The position numbers and the translations under genes were made by a program. The notes below the pieces were generated by a model. That model was given only the letters and a program-made list of their open reading frames with translations. It searched no databases and had not been told where the DNA came from. A stretch of DNA of 64,000 nt, taken from contig NC_021487.1 of the NCBI RefSeq assembly GCF_000427095.1, positions 248,001 to 312,000 of the forward strand, in the 5' to 3' direction. Below, piece by piece: positions 16,276 to 25,122 of this stretch. The DNA comes from Chthonomonas calidirosea T49 (GTDB taxonomy: Bacteria > Armatimonadota > Chthonomonadetes > Chthonomonadales > Chthonomonadaceae). Each line of letters starts with the position of its first letter. The first letter of the stretch is position 1.

Positions 16276-17316
16276 TCAAGTGGCTGGAGGCATTAAAGGA
16301 GCTTTGCATACGCGCGACCGGATAACCTCTACGATATTATGTTCCACCGCCTTTTCTGCTGCACGGCAGGCATTGGCCACCGCATAGTAGGTGGAGCGTC
16401 CATGCCCTATGATGCAGATTCCGTTGACGCCTAAAAGAGGGGCACCCCCTCGCTCTGCATAGTCTATACGGGTGCGCAGGCGCCGCATGGCAGGCAGAAA
16501 GGGTGCCAGGAGGGGGCGCATCCAGATGTGTCGGCCTAGCTCCTGTTTAATAAGCGAAAGAACCATTTCCGCGACCCCTTCGGCTGTTTTCAGTAACACG
16601 TTGCCTGTGAATCCGTCGCAGATCACCACATCGGCTTGGCCTTTAAACAGATCGCGTCCTTCTACATTACCTACGAATTCAAAGGGTGCCTCCATTTGGG
16701 ATGCGCTTAAAAGCAGCTGATGGGTTCGTTTAACAAGCGTATTGCCTTTATTCATCTCCTCACCGTTAGAGAGAAGCGCCACACGGGGTTTTGTTACGCC
16801 GAGCACGTGCTCGGCATAGGCACTGCCCATCAGTGCGAACTCATAGAGGTTATTCGGATCACAATCCACCGTTGCGCCAGCATCGAGCAGAATGACAGTG
16901 CCACCTGTTAGGGAGGGGAGCGGGGTGGCGATAGCAGGTCGGTCTATCCCTTTAATGCGGCCTAGGGTAAGGAGGCCGACGGCCATCGCGGCCCCGGTAT
17001 TTCCGATGGTCACGAGCGCGTCTGCCTGTCCCTCATGAACCATGCGGGCTGCGATGACCACTGAGGCATCAGGCTTTTTGCGAAACGCCACAGCGGGCTG
17101 GTCGGTCATTTCGATGACTTCGGAGGCGGGCACGATCTCGATGTTCTTGGGGCGGTTATGCCACTTTTTCAGCTCCTGTTGAAGCACGTCCGGATGGCCT
17201 ACAAGGTAGAAATGAGATGTTGAATGGAGTGCAGCCTCATAGACTCCGCGCGCAACCTCCGCTGGGCCGCGGTCTCCTCCCATTGCGTCAACAGCGATCC
17301 GCTTCGCGACGGGCAT
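16276..17316 (-). CDS. plsX: Phosphate acyltransferase PlsX
   Basis: 346 residues with the family opening IAVDAMGGDRGPAEVARG and later GNTGAAMAVGLLTLGRIKGI and CDGFTGNVLLKTAEG. Makes acyl-phosphate from acyl-ACP for the PlsX/PlsY route into phospholipids. Lies 21 nt after rpmF and before fabH, the classic conserved gene order. Confidence 0.96.
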   Translation of the reverse strand: MPVAKRIAVDAMGGDRGPAEVARGVYEAALHSTSHFYLVGHPDVLQQELKKWHNRPKNIEIVPASEVIEMTDQPAVAFRKKPDASVVIAARMVHEGQADALVTIGNTGAAMAVGLLTLGRIKGIDRPAIATPLPSLTGGTVILLDAGATVDCDPNNLYEFALMGSAYAEHVLGVTKPRVALLSNGEEMNKGNTLVKRTHQLLLSASQMEAPFEFVGNVEGRDLFKGQADVVICDGFTGNVLLKTAEGVAEMVLSLIKQELGRHIWMRPLLAPFLPAMRRLRTRIDYAERGGAPLLGVNGICIIGHGRSTYYAVANACRAAEKAVEHNIVEVIRSRVCKAPLMPPAT

Positions 17317-17337
17317 ATTTTTGGAGCGTTTCCTATC

Positions 17338-17538
17338 CTACTTATTCTGAGGTTTATCCGTCGTCTCAAAAACAGTACGACCGCGATAGCGCCCCGTATC
17401 AGGGTCTATATGATGTAGAAGGGTATAGCTACCAGGTTGCTCAAAGCTAGGCACTATAGCAAGCTTATGTGCCAGCTTGTAATGGGTTCGTCTTTTACGG
17501 GTTCTCTGATTCGAATGACGTCGTTTTGGTAACGCCAT
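17338..17538 (-). CDS. rpmF: 50S ribosomal protein L32, cysteine-free form
   Basis: 66 residues, basic N-terminus LPKRRHSNQRTRKRRTHYKL as in L32, then a C-terminal half ending YRGRTVFETTDKP. The four zinc-binding Cys of typical L32 are absent, and that segment reads SFEQPGSYTLLHHIDPDTG, so this is a zinc-independent (C-minus) variant. The position between the DUF177 gene and plsX is the standard location and confirms the call. Confidence 0.9.
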   Translation of the reverse strand: MALPKRRHSNQRTRKRRTHYKLAHKLAIVPSFEQPGSYTLLHHIDPDTGRYRGRTVFETTDKPQNK

Positions 17539-17639
17539 AAAAACACCTCTCTTTCACTGGTTTCTAATTTTCATACTTACACACATAAAAAAGGATTCTA
17601 CCCCAATAGAGGAGCATCCATTACAGGTTCGGTGTTGCG

Positions 17640-18191
17640 TTAGGGTTGCTCTTCAAGCAGTTCTCGCAGGCGAGCAAACGCTGGATGGCCGCTGGGTTCG
17701 ATATCCTGTTCGGAACGAAGTTCGGCTAGCGCCTCTTCGGGCCGACGATGGCACAAGGAGCACAGGTCTTTGTGCTGAGGCGGCAAGGGCTGTGTCGGCT
17801 GGTTCAGCAGAATATACTGGCGGAGCATTTCCGTAAGGTCGAACACATTGCCATCGAACAGTTTACCGGCGATGGGGCTTTCATCTTCTTCCACCACGAC
17901 GATATGAGGTAGGGAGCGTGGCCCGGTAGAGATGGCTCGAAGTTCGAACTGTTCTTCAATGACGAGCGAAACCGGCTGTTGGTAGTAGGTGCAACAGCGG
18001 CTACAGGGCAGCATCACGCATGTATCGCAGCTTCCACGTAGAAGAAGGGCATCGCCCGTATTGATAAAATCCAACTGTCCGATGATATCGTCCGTACATT
18101 CGATATCTTCATCCACCAGGGGCGGTTCATGCACCGTGTAGTGGGCACTTTTGCCTGGCTCTCTTATAATCTCGGAGATATCGAGGCGCAT
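17640..18191 (-). CDS. DUF177 (YceD-like) protein
   Basis: 183 residues. CDTCVMLPCSRCCTYYQQPV near residues 56-75 fits the Cys-containing core of DUF177, followed by VIEEQFEL. A second pair, CSLCHRRPEE, is near residue 147. Bacterial members precede rpmF and have been linked to 23S rRNA/ribosome accumulation; plant homologues act in plastid 23S processing. It sits 101 nt upstream of rpmF and 12 nt after the coiled-coil gene, the usual arrangement. Confidence 0.85.
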   Translation of the reverse strand: MRLDISEIIREPGKSAHYTVHEPPLVDEDIECTDDIIGQLDFINTGDALLLRGSCDTCVMLPCSRCCTYYQQPVSLVIEEQFELRAISTGPRSLPHIVVVEEDESPIAGKLFDGNVFDLTEMLRQYILLNQPTQPLPPQHKDLCSLCHRRPEEALAELRSEQDIEPSGHPAFARLRELLEEQP

Positions 18192-18203
18192 AGAAGCTCT
18201 CCG

Positions 18204-18815
18204 TTATTTTGAGTTAGAAAGCAGTTCTTTTCCTTTTTGTACTTGTAACAAGGCGCGTTGGAGCACCTCTTCCATGCTGCTCAGCACGGTTTTGGCGTAC
18301 TCATCGGCACCGTGTCGGGTAGCAGCGGCATCATTTTCCGCTTCGAGCCGAAGGGCTTGGGCGCGTTTTTCAGCCTCTTTGTAGATAACGCTTTCTGTGA
18401 TAAGGTGAGCCGCTCGCGCCTCCGCCTCTTTAAGAATTTGGTGCGCCTGTTCACGCGCCTGATCCAAAATTTTCAGGGCCTCTTTTTCTAATCTCTTGCG
18501 TTCTTCTTCGAGCTCTTGTTGCATTTTAAGGCGCATTTGCGCCAACTCATTCTGTCTCCGCTCTTGTTCCGCTAAAAGGCTTTCTCTCGCCTCTTGTCGG
18601 ATGCGCTCGGCTTGTTGGCGGGCCTCTTCGAGTAGCTGTTCTCGTTGTTGGGCTATATTAGCGGCGCGTTTCACCTCTTCGGGCAGATTCGCTCTAATTT
18701 TCATAAGGGTTATGTGAAAGCGCTCCTCTGAAAACCCGATTAGGATGCCCATAGGGCCGCGTCGAGCGTGATCCACTATATCCTCAAGCTCTGAAAGGAG
18801 CTTGAGGATGTCCAT
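18204..18815 (-). CDS. Coiled-coil protein of the coaD-rpmF locus, DivIVA/ATP-synthase-b-like
   Basis: 203 residues. A short N-terminal globular part (MDILKLLSELEDIVDHARRG) is followed by a long Glu/Arg/Gln/Ala-rich coiled coil (about 55-190). Similar proteins are found next to coaD in Firmicutes and are often loosely labelled ATPase; their role is unknown. The longest frame starts at a TTG (18965), overlaps coaD and adds 50 low-complexity residues. I use ATG 18815, which begins the conserved part and has GAGGG just upstream. An ATG at codon 26 of the long frame is a third option. Confidence 0.65.
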   Translation of the reverse strand: MDILKLLSELEDIVDHARRGPMGILIGFSEERFHITLMKIRANLPEEVKRAANIAQQREQLLEEARQQAERIRQEARESLLAEQERRQNELAQMRLKMQQELEEERKRLEKEALKILDQAREQAHQILKEAEARAAHLITESVIYKEAEKRAQALRLEAENDAAATRHGADEYAKTVLSSMEEVLQRALLQVQKGKELLSNSK

Positions 18816-18918
18816 ATTCCCTCTTGTTGGGGCCACGAACTGTGGGGCCCCTTCAAGTGGTCGTGCCGTCTGCGGCGTTGGCTTCGGCATTTCGTTTTGC
18901 GCTGCCGCGCTTGCGGTC

Positions 18919-19407
18919 TCAGGTGCTCTGGATGGTGTATTTTTCTCGGAGACGTTGTTGGACAATTTCGGGTACCAATCCTTCCACCGACCCGCCGAGG
19001 CGGGCGATCTCTTTAACGATGCTCGAGCTTAGATCGGAATAGGGGGCACCGGTAGGCAAGAAGACCGTTTCAATGGCGCTATTGAGACGGCGGTTCATCA
19101 ACGCCATTTGCAGCTCATACTCGAAGTCTGAGACGAAGCGCAGCCCCTTTACGATCACCGTGGCACCGCATTCCAAAGCGTAGTTTACCAGAAGACCCTC
19201 AAAAGAGTCTACAGTCACACGGGCAAGAGGAGCGCACACCTCTCGCAACATTTCGAGCCGTTCCTCCACAGTGAAGAGGGGTGTCTTCAAACTGTTGCGA
19301 GCGACAACCACACGTACCTCATCAAAAAGCTCAACGGCCCGCTGGATGATATCTAAATGCCCATTGGTAACGGGGTCGAAGCTCCCCGGCACAAGCGCTA
19401 AAGTCAT
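18919..19407 (-). CDS. coaD: Phosphopantetheine adenylyltransferase
   Basis: 162 residues, normal length. Nucleotidyltransferase signature PGSFDPVTNGHLDIIQRA (the TxGH motif) at the N-terminus, KGLRFVSDFEYELQMALMNR in the middle and the C-terminal SSSIVKEIARLGG motif. Catalyses the fourth step of CoA synthesis, which supplies the ACP prosthetic group used by the fab genes downstream. 48 nt after recG. Confidence 0.97.
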   Translation of the reverse strand: MTLALVPGSFDPVTNGHLDIIQRAVELFDEVRVVVARNSLKTPLFTVEERLEMLREVCAPLARVTVDSFEGLLVNYALECGATVIVKGLRFVSDFEYELQMALMNRRLNSAIETVFLPTGAPYSDLSSSIVKEIARLGGSVEGLVPEIVQQRLREKYTIQST

Positions 19408-19455
19408 AAAGTGCCACTTTTTCTTTTATATTGTACTACAAACACGTAGAAAATG

Positions 19456-21558
19456 TTAGCTTACAGAGGCGAGTTCAAGATGTGTGTGCATTCGCTGGAG
19501 GGCTTCTCGCAGCGTACGATGCTGAGGAGAAGAGAGGGTAGGGTCTTGTTTTACAAGTTCAAAGGCGGCGGTACGCGTCTCAACAAGGACGTCACGGTCT
19601 GCTAAGAGATCGGCGATATGAAGGTTGGGTAGGCCACTTTGCTTTGTGCCAAGGAACTCACCGGGCCCGCGCAACTGCAGATCTTCATCCGCGATGCGGA
19701 AGCCGTCGCAGGTTTTTACCATGATCTCCATACGAGCCTTGCCTTCGGGAGTTTTGGGGTCTGCAAGAAGAATGCAGTAAGAAGGATATTCTCCACGGCC
19801 TACGCGACCGCGTAGCTGGTGCAGCTGAGCTAGCCCAAAACGGTCGGCATCCTCAATAATGATAATGGAAGCGTTGGGAACATCTATTCCTACTTCGATA
19901 ACAGTGGTAGAGACAAGCACGTCAAGCTCGTGAGCTTTGAACCGCAGCATGACCTGCTCCTTTTCCGATGGCGGCATTTGGCCATGTAGCAACCCTACTC
20001 TTCGATGAGGATAGACTTTGTTGGCAATGTAGTCATAGAGCTTCGCGGCACTTTGTGCTTCTAGTTTTTCGCTCTCTTCGATGAGAGGGCAGACGATATA
20101 GGCTTGACGACCATCTGAAAGCAGACGTTCCGCAGCGGCGTAAACCTGCTCGCGTTTGGAGCGGCTTCGCCAGTGAGTCGTAATCGGTTTTCGTCCTGGC
20201 GGCAGTTCATCGAGCACGGAGACGTCGAGGTCTCCATACAGGGTGAGGGTAAGGGTGCGGGGGATAGGAGTAGCCGTCATAACAAGCACATGAGGTTGAT
20301 CGCCTTTGCGAGAGAGCGCTCGACGTTGAAGTACGCCGAAACGGTGTTGCTCATCTATGATAGCGAGGCCGAGACGAGCGAATCCGACCTCCTCTTGAAT
20401 GAGTGCATGGGTACCGACGGCGATGAGGCTTTCCCCTGTGCGCAATCGTTCATAAACCTCCTGTTTTTCACGTTTTGAGAGACTGCCAATGGCTAGCTCC
20501 ACACGTAAGTGGAGGGGGGCAAGGAGACGTTGCAGCACGATGGCGTGTTGTTGCGCCAGAATCTCCGTTGGAGCCATGAGGGCGGCCTGATAGCCGTTTT
20601 GTACGGTCATAAGGATAGCAGCGAGAGCGACCATTGTTTTGCCACTGCCCACATCGCCTTGAACTAGCCGGTTCATAAGATGACCACTGCTCATGTCGGA
20701 AGCGATCTCCGCGATGGCTCGTTGTTGCGCTTTGGTAAGAGGGAAGGGGAGGACGGCTTGGAGCGATTGGTGCAGCTTCTCAAGGGAGACATGAAAGCGA
20801 ATGCCTTGCGAGTTTGTGTGGAGTTTGTGACGTTGGAGGGCAAGATAGAGTTGCATGAAGAAGAACTCCTCAAAGACGAGGCGCCTGCGCGCGGCATCGA
20901 GAGCCTCAAAGGTGGTGGGATAGTGGATGTTTTGAAGAGCTTCGCGTAGCTCTATGAGGCGGTATCTTTGGCGCAGTTCAGGCGGCAGTGGCTCGTCAAT
21001 AAGCGGCAAGCATTCACGCAGCACGTGATCAGTGAGACGGCGAAGGCGTGCTTGGGTTATCCCTTCGGTAGCTGGATAGACGGGGGTGATGCGCCCACTT
21101 GAGAGCGAGTCGCCCGTTTCGTCTAGGGGCTCCCATTCTGGGTTTTGGATTTCGACGATCATACCGGAGCGTTTTGCCTGGCCGTAGACCACGACGGGGT
21201 GTTTTGCCGTGATCAGTTTGCGGAAGACCTGCTCCATATAGGGTTGATTAAACCAGACAAGCATGACAGCCGCGCCCTGGTCGTCGAGAAGAGCTTTTGT
21301 AAGGGACAGTCCAGGCCGTGGCTGGGTGGTACTAACGGAGAGGGGTAGCCCACAGAGCGTCACGAACTCGCCGCCGCGCAGTTGTGCGGCATGGGCAAAC
21401 AGAGTTCTATCCTCCCATCTTCGTGGATAGTGGCGAAGGAGGTCTCCTGCTGTGTGAAGGTTGAGTTTTGCTAATCGTTGAGCGATGAGCGGTCCCACGC
21501 CTTTCACATATTGAAGGGGTGTATCGAGGGTAAGAGGGAACGCTGTTTTTTCGGACAT
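19456..21558 (-). CDS. recG: ATP-dependent DNA helicase RecG
   Basis: 700 residues. N-terminal wedge/OB domain (helix-hairpin-helix-like VKGVGPLIAQRLAKL at residue 19 onward), Walker A QGDVGSGKTMVA, the DEQHRFG box (motif II), MTATPIPRTLT (motif III) and VGRGEYPSYC-type motif VI QLRGRVGRG. RecG remodels stalled replication forks and branched DNA. First gene of the minus-strand block that continues with coaD and the fab genes. Confidence 0.97.
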   Translation of the reverse strand: MSEKTAFPLTLDTPLQYVKGVGPLIAQRLAKLNLHTAGDLLRHYPRRWEDRTLFAHAAQLRGGEFVTLCGLPLSVSTTQPRPGLSLTKALLDDQGAAVMLVWFNQPYMEQVFRKLITAKHPVVVYGQAKRSGMIVEIQNPEWEPLDETGDSLSSGRITPVYPATEGITQARLRRLTDHVLRECLPLIDEPLPPELRQRYRLIELREALQNIHYPTTFEALDAARRRLVFEEFFFMQLYLALQRHKLHTNSQGIRFHVSLEKLHQSLQAVLPFPLTKAQQRAIAEIASDMSSGHLMNRLVQGDVGSGKTMVALAAILMTVQNGYQAALMAPTEILAQQHAIVLQRLLAPLHLRVELAIGSLSKREKQEVYERLRTGESLIAVGTHALIQEEVGFARLGLAIIDEQHRFGVLQRRALSRKGDQPHVLVMTATPIPRTLTLTLYGDLDVSVLDELPPGRKPITTHWRSRSKREQVYAAAERLLSDGRQAYIVCPLIEESEKLEAQSAAKLYDYIANKVYPHRRVGLLHGQMPPSEKEQVMLRFKAHELDVLVSTTVIEVGIDVPNASIIIIEDADRFGLAQLHQLRGRVGRGEYPSYCILLADPKTPEGKARMEIMVKTCDGFRIADEDLQLRGPGEFLGTKQSGLPNLHIADLLADRDVLVETRTAAFELVKQDPTLSSPQHRTLREALQRMHTHLELASVS

Positions 21559-21714
21559 GGCTGTGGCTTATCTTTCTTTGTAGCGGCTCTTGCCAGGATA
21601 TTGTAACAAAGCATGAGATGGGCTGTCAATTTGGGGCTTTTTAGTCGTTGACATGGTGGAAGCCCAAAGGTGTTCACGTGGGGTTGGAGAATAGTTATCT
21701 TAACGATAGAGTAG

Positions 21715-22629
21715 TCAACCACGGAGAGAGTCTGTGGAGGAACGTTTCCGATAGATGGTAAGCGCGATGCCGCAGAAGACGAGAAGCGCGCCGATAAGCG
21801 TGTTGGTACGAAGCGTCTCGCCACGTAAAAAATGACCATATAGAGGGCCGAGCAGAGGCTGTAGAAGAATGAATACTCCCATTTGGGAGATCGCATGCCG
21901 TGAAAGAAGGCGATACCAGATGCCGTAGCAGAACACGGAGCAGACAAGGCTTAGAAAGGCCAGAGCGGCAAGGGGGCGTAGAGAGACCTCATGCGGATGA
22001 TGATGCCACTCCCACAGGGCAAGAGGGAGCATAAGCGCTGCCCCAATAAGCATTTCATAGGCCACCACTAAGAGACCTGGATAGCGCATGGCCAACCGCT
22101 TTGCTGGCACGCTAACGCAGCATTCGCAGGCAAGACCAGCAAGCGCCAGCCAGTCACCTAAAGCGCGGCCGGCAATGAGCCAGATGCCCGTAATACCCAC
22201 TAAAAAGCCCGTCCATTGCAGCCAGCTAAGCCGTTCTTTGAGGAAGAGATAGCCGAAAAGAGCGATGAGGATAGGTTCACACGCGAATAGCAATGAGGCA
22301 TCGGTTGCTGTGGTGCGTTGAAGGCCGAAGTAGAATATACCGTAAGTTGCGGCAATGCCGATGCCACCTAGCGCTAAGAACAGCCACAGGTCTTCCCGAG
22401 CGATAGGGGGCAACCGGCGTCGTAGGCGTGCCAATAAGAGAAGAATAAGCCCCGCGGGTGCAAAGCGCACGAAAGTAAGTGTAAACGGCCCGAAAGCCAT
22501 GAGCGCTGTCTTAGATGCTACGGAAGAGGCACCCCAAAGAATATTGATGAGTGCCAGTTGAAGGACCGCATTCAGCCGAATCTCATGCGATTGACTCTCC
22601 ACGGGCTGCGTTGCGGAAGCGGCACTCAC
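21715..22629 (-). CDS. EamA/DMT family transporter
   Basis: 304 residues with ten predicted membrane helices in two EamA repeats (about 20-150 and 165-290); ILWGASSVASKTAL is typical of the first helix, and FLKERLSWLQWTGFLVGITG of the first repeat's end. Drug/metabolite exporters of this type carry amino acids, nucleotide sugars or other small molecules; substrate unknown. Its ATG overlaps the stop of the YgfZ gene by 4 nt, so the two are coupled. No clear terminator was found after it. Confidence 0.88.
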   Translation of the reverse strand: MSAASATQPVESQSHEIRLNAVLQLALINILWGASSVASKTALMAFGPFTLTFVRFAPAGLILLLLARLRRRLPPIAREDLWLFLALGGIGIAATYGIFYFGLQRTTATDASLLFACEPILIALFGYLFLKERLSWLQWTGFLVGITGIWLIAGRALGDWLALAGLACECCVSVPAKRLAMRYPGLLVVAYEMLIGAALMLPLALWEWHHHPHEVSLRPLAALAFLSLVCSVFCYGIWYRLLSRHAISQMGVFILLQPLLGPLYGHFLRGETLRTNTLIGALLVFCGIALTIYRKRSSTDSLRG

Positions 22630-23609
22630 TCTGTAAGACCTCGTTGGGCGGAGATGAAAGGCAAAGGCACGACGACCGCCTTTTTGCGCGATGGCCCTAC
22701 GTACAAGAGGGTGTTCGGCAGCGCAAATTCATGCCGGGCAAACGCAAGGGCGATAGGACGATGGCTCATAGCAGGCGAAGAGGCGGCAACAGAGGTAATG
22801 CGGCCGACCTCACGGGCAGGCTCTTCCGCGGGGTATAGGACTTCACCACGTTCGGGAATTTCGTCTGGAGAAAAGACGAGGCCGATAAGACCCCGATTCG
22901 TGTGGCCTCTTGATTCGATACGGGCCATGATCTCCTGCCCGACATAGCATCCTTTTGTAAGGCTTATATGCGTGTGACGAAGATTGGCCTCGAGGGCGAT
23001 AACGCTCTCATCAAGCTCTGCACCATATTTCGGAATGGCGGCTTCAACGCGCAGCAACTCGACGGTTTGCTCATCCAGAATGGGTATGTCCAGCGAATGA
23101 AGAACGGTGTGGCGCATTTCGATAGGCAGGTAGATGTCAAAGCCTCCGCTGCCGGTATGGTCGGCTTCGACGATGAGGGATGGTTCTATTGACAGTTGCT
23201 GGAGCTGCTGGGCTGCAGCAGGGCCTTGAAGAGAGAGGCAGGCCAGTTGCGAAGTCACGTCTCTGAGTTCGACGTCTTCTGTGATCAGGAAACGATTGAG
23301 TAGGCGCCAGATTTTCTCTCTATTTTCGCGTGGCATATCGAGCAGGATGCAGGTGGGTAGGTTAGGTAGTTGCCCATGGGAGATGGCAATAAGTGTCAGA
23401 TCGGTAAGCACATGTCCAGTTGGATTTAAGATACAGGCCTGTAGACGTTTTGTCCCCTGTTCCAGGAGGCGTACGTCGTTGCTTACCATCCCTTGAAGCC
23501 ACAAAAGGCGGTCATTGCCGATGGCACAAAGAAGGCCGATATGGTCTGTTCTATCTATCCATGCTGCCTGATGACGAGCGGCACGGTAGCTATCCAAGTT
23601 TTGTTCCAT
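22626..23609 (-). CDS. ygfZ: Folate-binding YgfZ/GcvT-like protein
   Basis: 327 residues. The diagnostic motif KGCYVGQEIMAR (about residue 223) of YgfZ is present, in a GcvT-type fold (N-terminal IGNDRLLWLQGMVSNDV). YgfZ uses tetrahydrofolate to help assemble or repair certain iron-sulfur enzymes. Catalytic residues of true aminomethyltransferase are not evident and no gcvH/gcvP lies nearby, so YgfZ is preferred. Coupled to the downstream EamA transporter. Confidence 0.9.
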   Translation of the reverse strand: MEQNLDSYRAARHQAAWIDRTDHIGLLCAIGNDRLLWLQGMVSNDVRLLEQGTKRLQACILNPTGHVLTDLTLIAISHGQLPNLPTCILLDMPRENREKIWRLLNRFLITEDVELRDVTSQLACLSLQGPAAAQQLQQLSIEPSLIVEADHTGSGGFDIYLPIEMRHTVLHSLDIPILDEQTVELLRVEAAIPKYGAELDESVIALEANLRHTHISLTKGCYVGQEIMARIESRGHTNRGLIGLVFSPDEIPERGEVLYPAEEPAREVGRITSVAASSPAMSHRPIALAFARHEFALPNTLLYVGPSRKKAVVVPLPFISAQRGLTE

Positions 23610-23721
23610 CCTATTCTACCCTCCTTATTGATGATACCTGAAGGCGTCCATTTACGTCTGTAGGTAGAATCCGCAGGGGTCGCGGAAAAAAGACTCAGAA
23701 TGGATGAAGCCTATTCGCTAG

Positions 23722-23827
23722 CTATCAAGAGAGCACAATGCTTTGCACAAACTTTTTGTAGATTTTGGGAATTTTTTGGCACTGAAAACTGTCTTGATAG
23801 ATAGGGGTAGACCACTCCTCTCTTGAT
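23722..23827. repeat. Three copies of a TCTTGAT(A/G)G box, one inverted
   Basis: CTATCAAGA (23722-23730), TCTTGATAG (23792-23800) and TCTTGATGG (23822-23830 region). The first copy extends to a 10-bp inverted match ATCAAGAGAG / CTCTCTTGAT (23724-23733, 23818-23827). They fill the region ahead of the gene at 23863, so could be operator half-sites or alternative RNA stems. No promoter in the 253-nt gap is convincing (best: TTGGCA-16-TAGATA). Confidence 0.4.
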
Positions 23828-23862
23828 GGCTCGGAAGGAAATAAAAAGGAGCTGAACAAGCT

Positions 23863-24426
23863 ATGGCTGTTACACTTGGACAATTAACCGACATCTTTAA
23901 AGAGGCGAACGCTGCTGTGTTCACAGATAACGAGAAGATGCTGCTCTATCCTTTCGTGCATCAGAACCAGCAGATGCTCGTTTACATCACGTTGGCGGAG
24001 GATGGGGAGTATGTGCGTTTTATTATTCCCTGTTACCTGAATTTGAATGCCGCTCGCAACCGCGAGGCGCTACTTATGAAGTTGATGGAACAGAATCGCA
24101 CTCTTAAGCTGCTGAAGTTCGGGGTAGATCCGGAGGATGGGGAGATTACGGTGAGCATCGAACTGCCAGTAGAAGATAGCCCGCTTACGGCAGGCCAGGT
24201 GCATCGCTGTATGTACACGCTCACTCATGTAGCCATGAACGAGCGGGAGCGTCTGCTTTCATTAATTCAGACGGGCATCTATCCCGATAGTCGGAACGAG
24301 GAGTTCCAGACGATAGTCAGCAATCTATTGTCGGGCGATGAGGAGACAGAAGAGGGGCACGAGGCGGAAACAGAGGAGACCGATCTTCTTGAGGAGGCAG
24401 ATGGGGATACGACCTCGGAGGAGTAA
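23863..24426 (+). CDS. YbjN-like / secretion-chaperone-fold protein, function unknown
   Basis: 187 residues, no signal peptide or membrane helix. Residues 1-140 look like an alpha/beta chaperone-like domain (FTDNEKMLLYPFV, YVRFIIPCYLNLN, LPVEDSPLTAGQVHRCMYTL) resembling YbjN or type III secretion chaperone folds; that likeness is weak. The last 40 residues are a Glu/Asp-rich disordered tail. The call should be read as unknown cytosolic protein. The stop codon is part of a tandem palindrome (24424-24454), and a terminator follows. Confidence 0.45.
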   Translation: MAVTLGQLTDIFKEANAAVFTDNEKMLLYPFVHQNQQMLVYITLAEDGEYVRFIIPCYLNLNAARNREALLMKLMEQNRTLKLLKFGVDPEDGEITVSIELPVEDSPLTAGQVHRCMYTLTHVAMNERERLLSLIQTGIYPDSRNEEFQTIVSNLLSGDEETEEGHEAETEETDLLEEADGDTTSEE

Positions 24427-24454
24427 TGTTGAACATTGAGTAATGTTGAACATT
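24424..24454. repeat. Tandem palindromic repeat TAATGTTGAACATT x2
   Basis: Two identical 14-mers at 24424-24437 and 24441-24454, separated by gag. Each contains the perfect palindrome AATGTT-g-AACATT. The centre-to-centre distance is 17 nt. The first copy includes the TAA stop of the upstream gene. It looks like a double operator for a dimeric regulator, or a cruciform/RNA hairpin pair. Confidence 0.7.
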
Positions 24455-24468
24455 TGGGTTGTTTCAGT

Positions 24469-24507
24469 ACGGTCGAGGGCAGCAAGTCAGTTCTCGACCG
24501 TGTTTTG
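24469..24507 (+). terminator. Terminator-like hairpin after the YbjN-like gene
   Basis: ACGGTCGAG (24469-24477) and CTCGACCGT (24493-24501), perfect 9-bp stem with a 15-nt loop, followed by GTTTTGC. The U tract is short. Confidence 0.65.
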
Positions 24508-24559
24508 CATGCAGATGAGGATAACCCACTTTTTAACGGTTGGGCAGTAGCCTTTCCAA

Positions 24560-24588
24560 TTGACAAATAGAGCTATTTCGCTTATACT
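24560..24588 (+). promoter_or_regulatory. Consensus sigma-70 promoter of the YtxH gene
   Basis: TTGACA (24560-24565), exactly 17 nt, TATACT (24583-24588). Start expected near 24595, leaving a leader of about 80 nt. Confidence 0.9.
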
Positions 24589-24673
24589 AGAAGGAAATAG
24601 GGCGGTATCACGCAGGCCGCGCTGTTTCGTTAGAGGAGTATGGTTGGAGAGAGATTCGCCAGGAGGTGAGATT

Positions 24674-25063
24674 ATGAGCAAAGACTCTAACAACTGGAGT
24701 GGTTATGTCGCCTGCTTTATGTTGGGGGCTATAACAGGAGCGGCCATCGCGCTGCTGTTCGCGCCACAGGAGGGGGCCGAGACTCGAAAGCAGCTTGCAC
24801 AAAAGGCCAACGAACTGAAGAGCAAGGCGTCGGATAAAGCAGTTGAACTGAAGAGTAAAGCCTCCGATCTGAAAGAAAAGGCTAGCGGTTACTCCACAGA
24901 GATTGCCAAGACCGCCAAAGAGCGCTGGGGTAGCCTTGTGGAAAACGTTGCTTCATCGGCGCAAGAGGTGAAGCAGCGCATCCAAAGCGCTGTGGTCAAA
25001 GATGGAAGTAGTTCGACATCTGCCGAGGCGCAGCCATCACTTGAAGCTCAAGAAGAGGCCTAA
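24674..25063 (+). CDS. YtxH domain protein
   Basis: 129 residues. One glycine-rich membrane helix (YVACFMLGAITGAAIALLFA, residues 10-29) ends in APQEGAETRKQL, the YtxH signature, followed by Lys/Ala-rich amphipathic repeats ELKSKASDKAVELKSKASDL that resemble LEA/apolipoprotein helices. Family members are general-stress envelope proteins of unknown mechanism. ATG 24674 is fixed by a perfect AGGAGGTGA 4 nt upstream; the longest frame (24560) begins inside the promoter and is wrong. Own promoter and terminator. Confidence 0.88.
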   Translation: MSKDSNNWSGYVACFMLGAITGAAIALLFAPQEGAETRKQLAQKANELKSKASDKAVELKSKASDLKEKASGYSTEIAKTAKERWGSLVENVASSAQEVKQRIQSAVVKDGSSSTSAEAQPSLEAQEEA

Positions 25064-25122
25064 GCCCTTTGCCACAGCACATACTCGTATTGTTTTGGTC
25101 AGCTAAGGTGGTTTTGTAGAAA

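Noticed and set aside
23775-23795. Possible second sigma-54 site (TTGGCAC...)
   Set aside because: The -12 element is absent at the right spacing (ACTG instead of TTGC).
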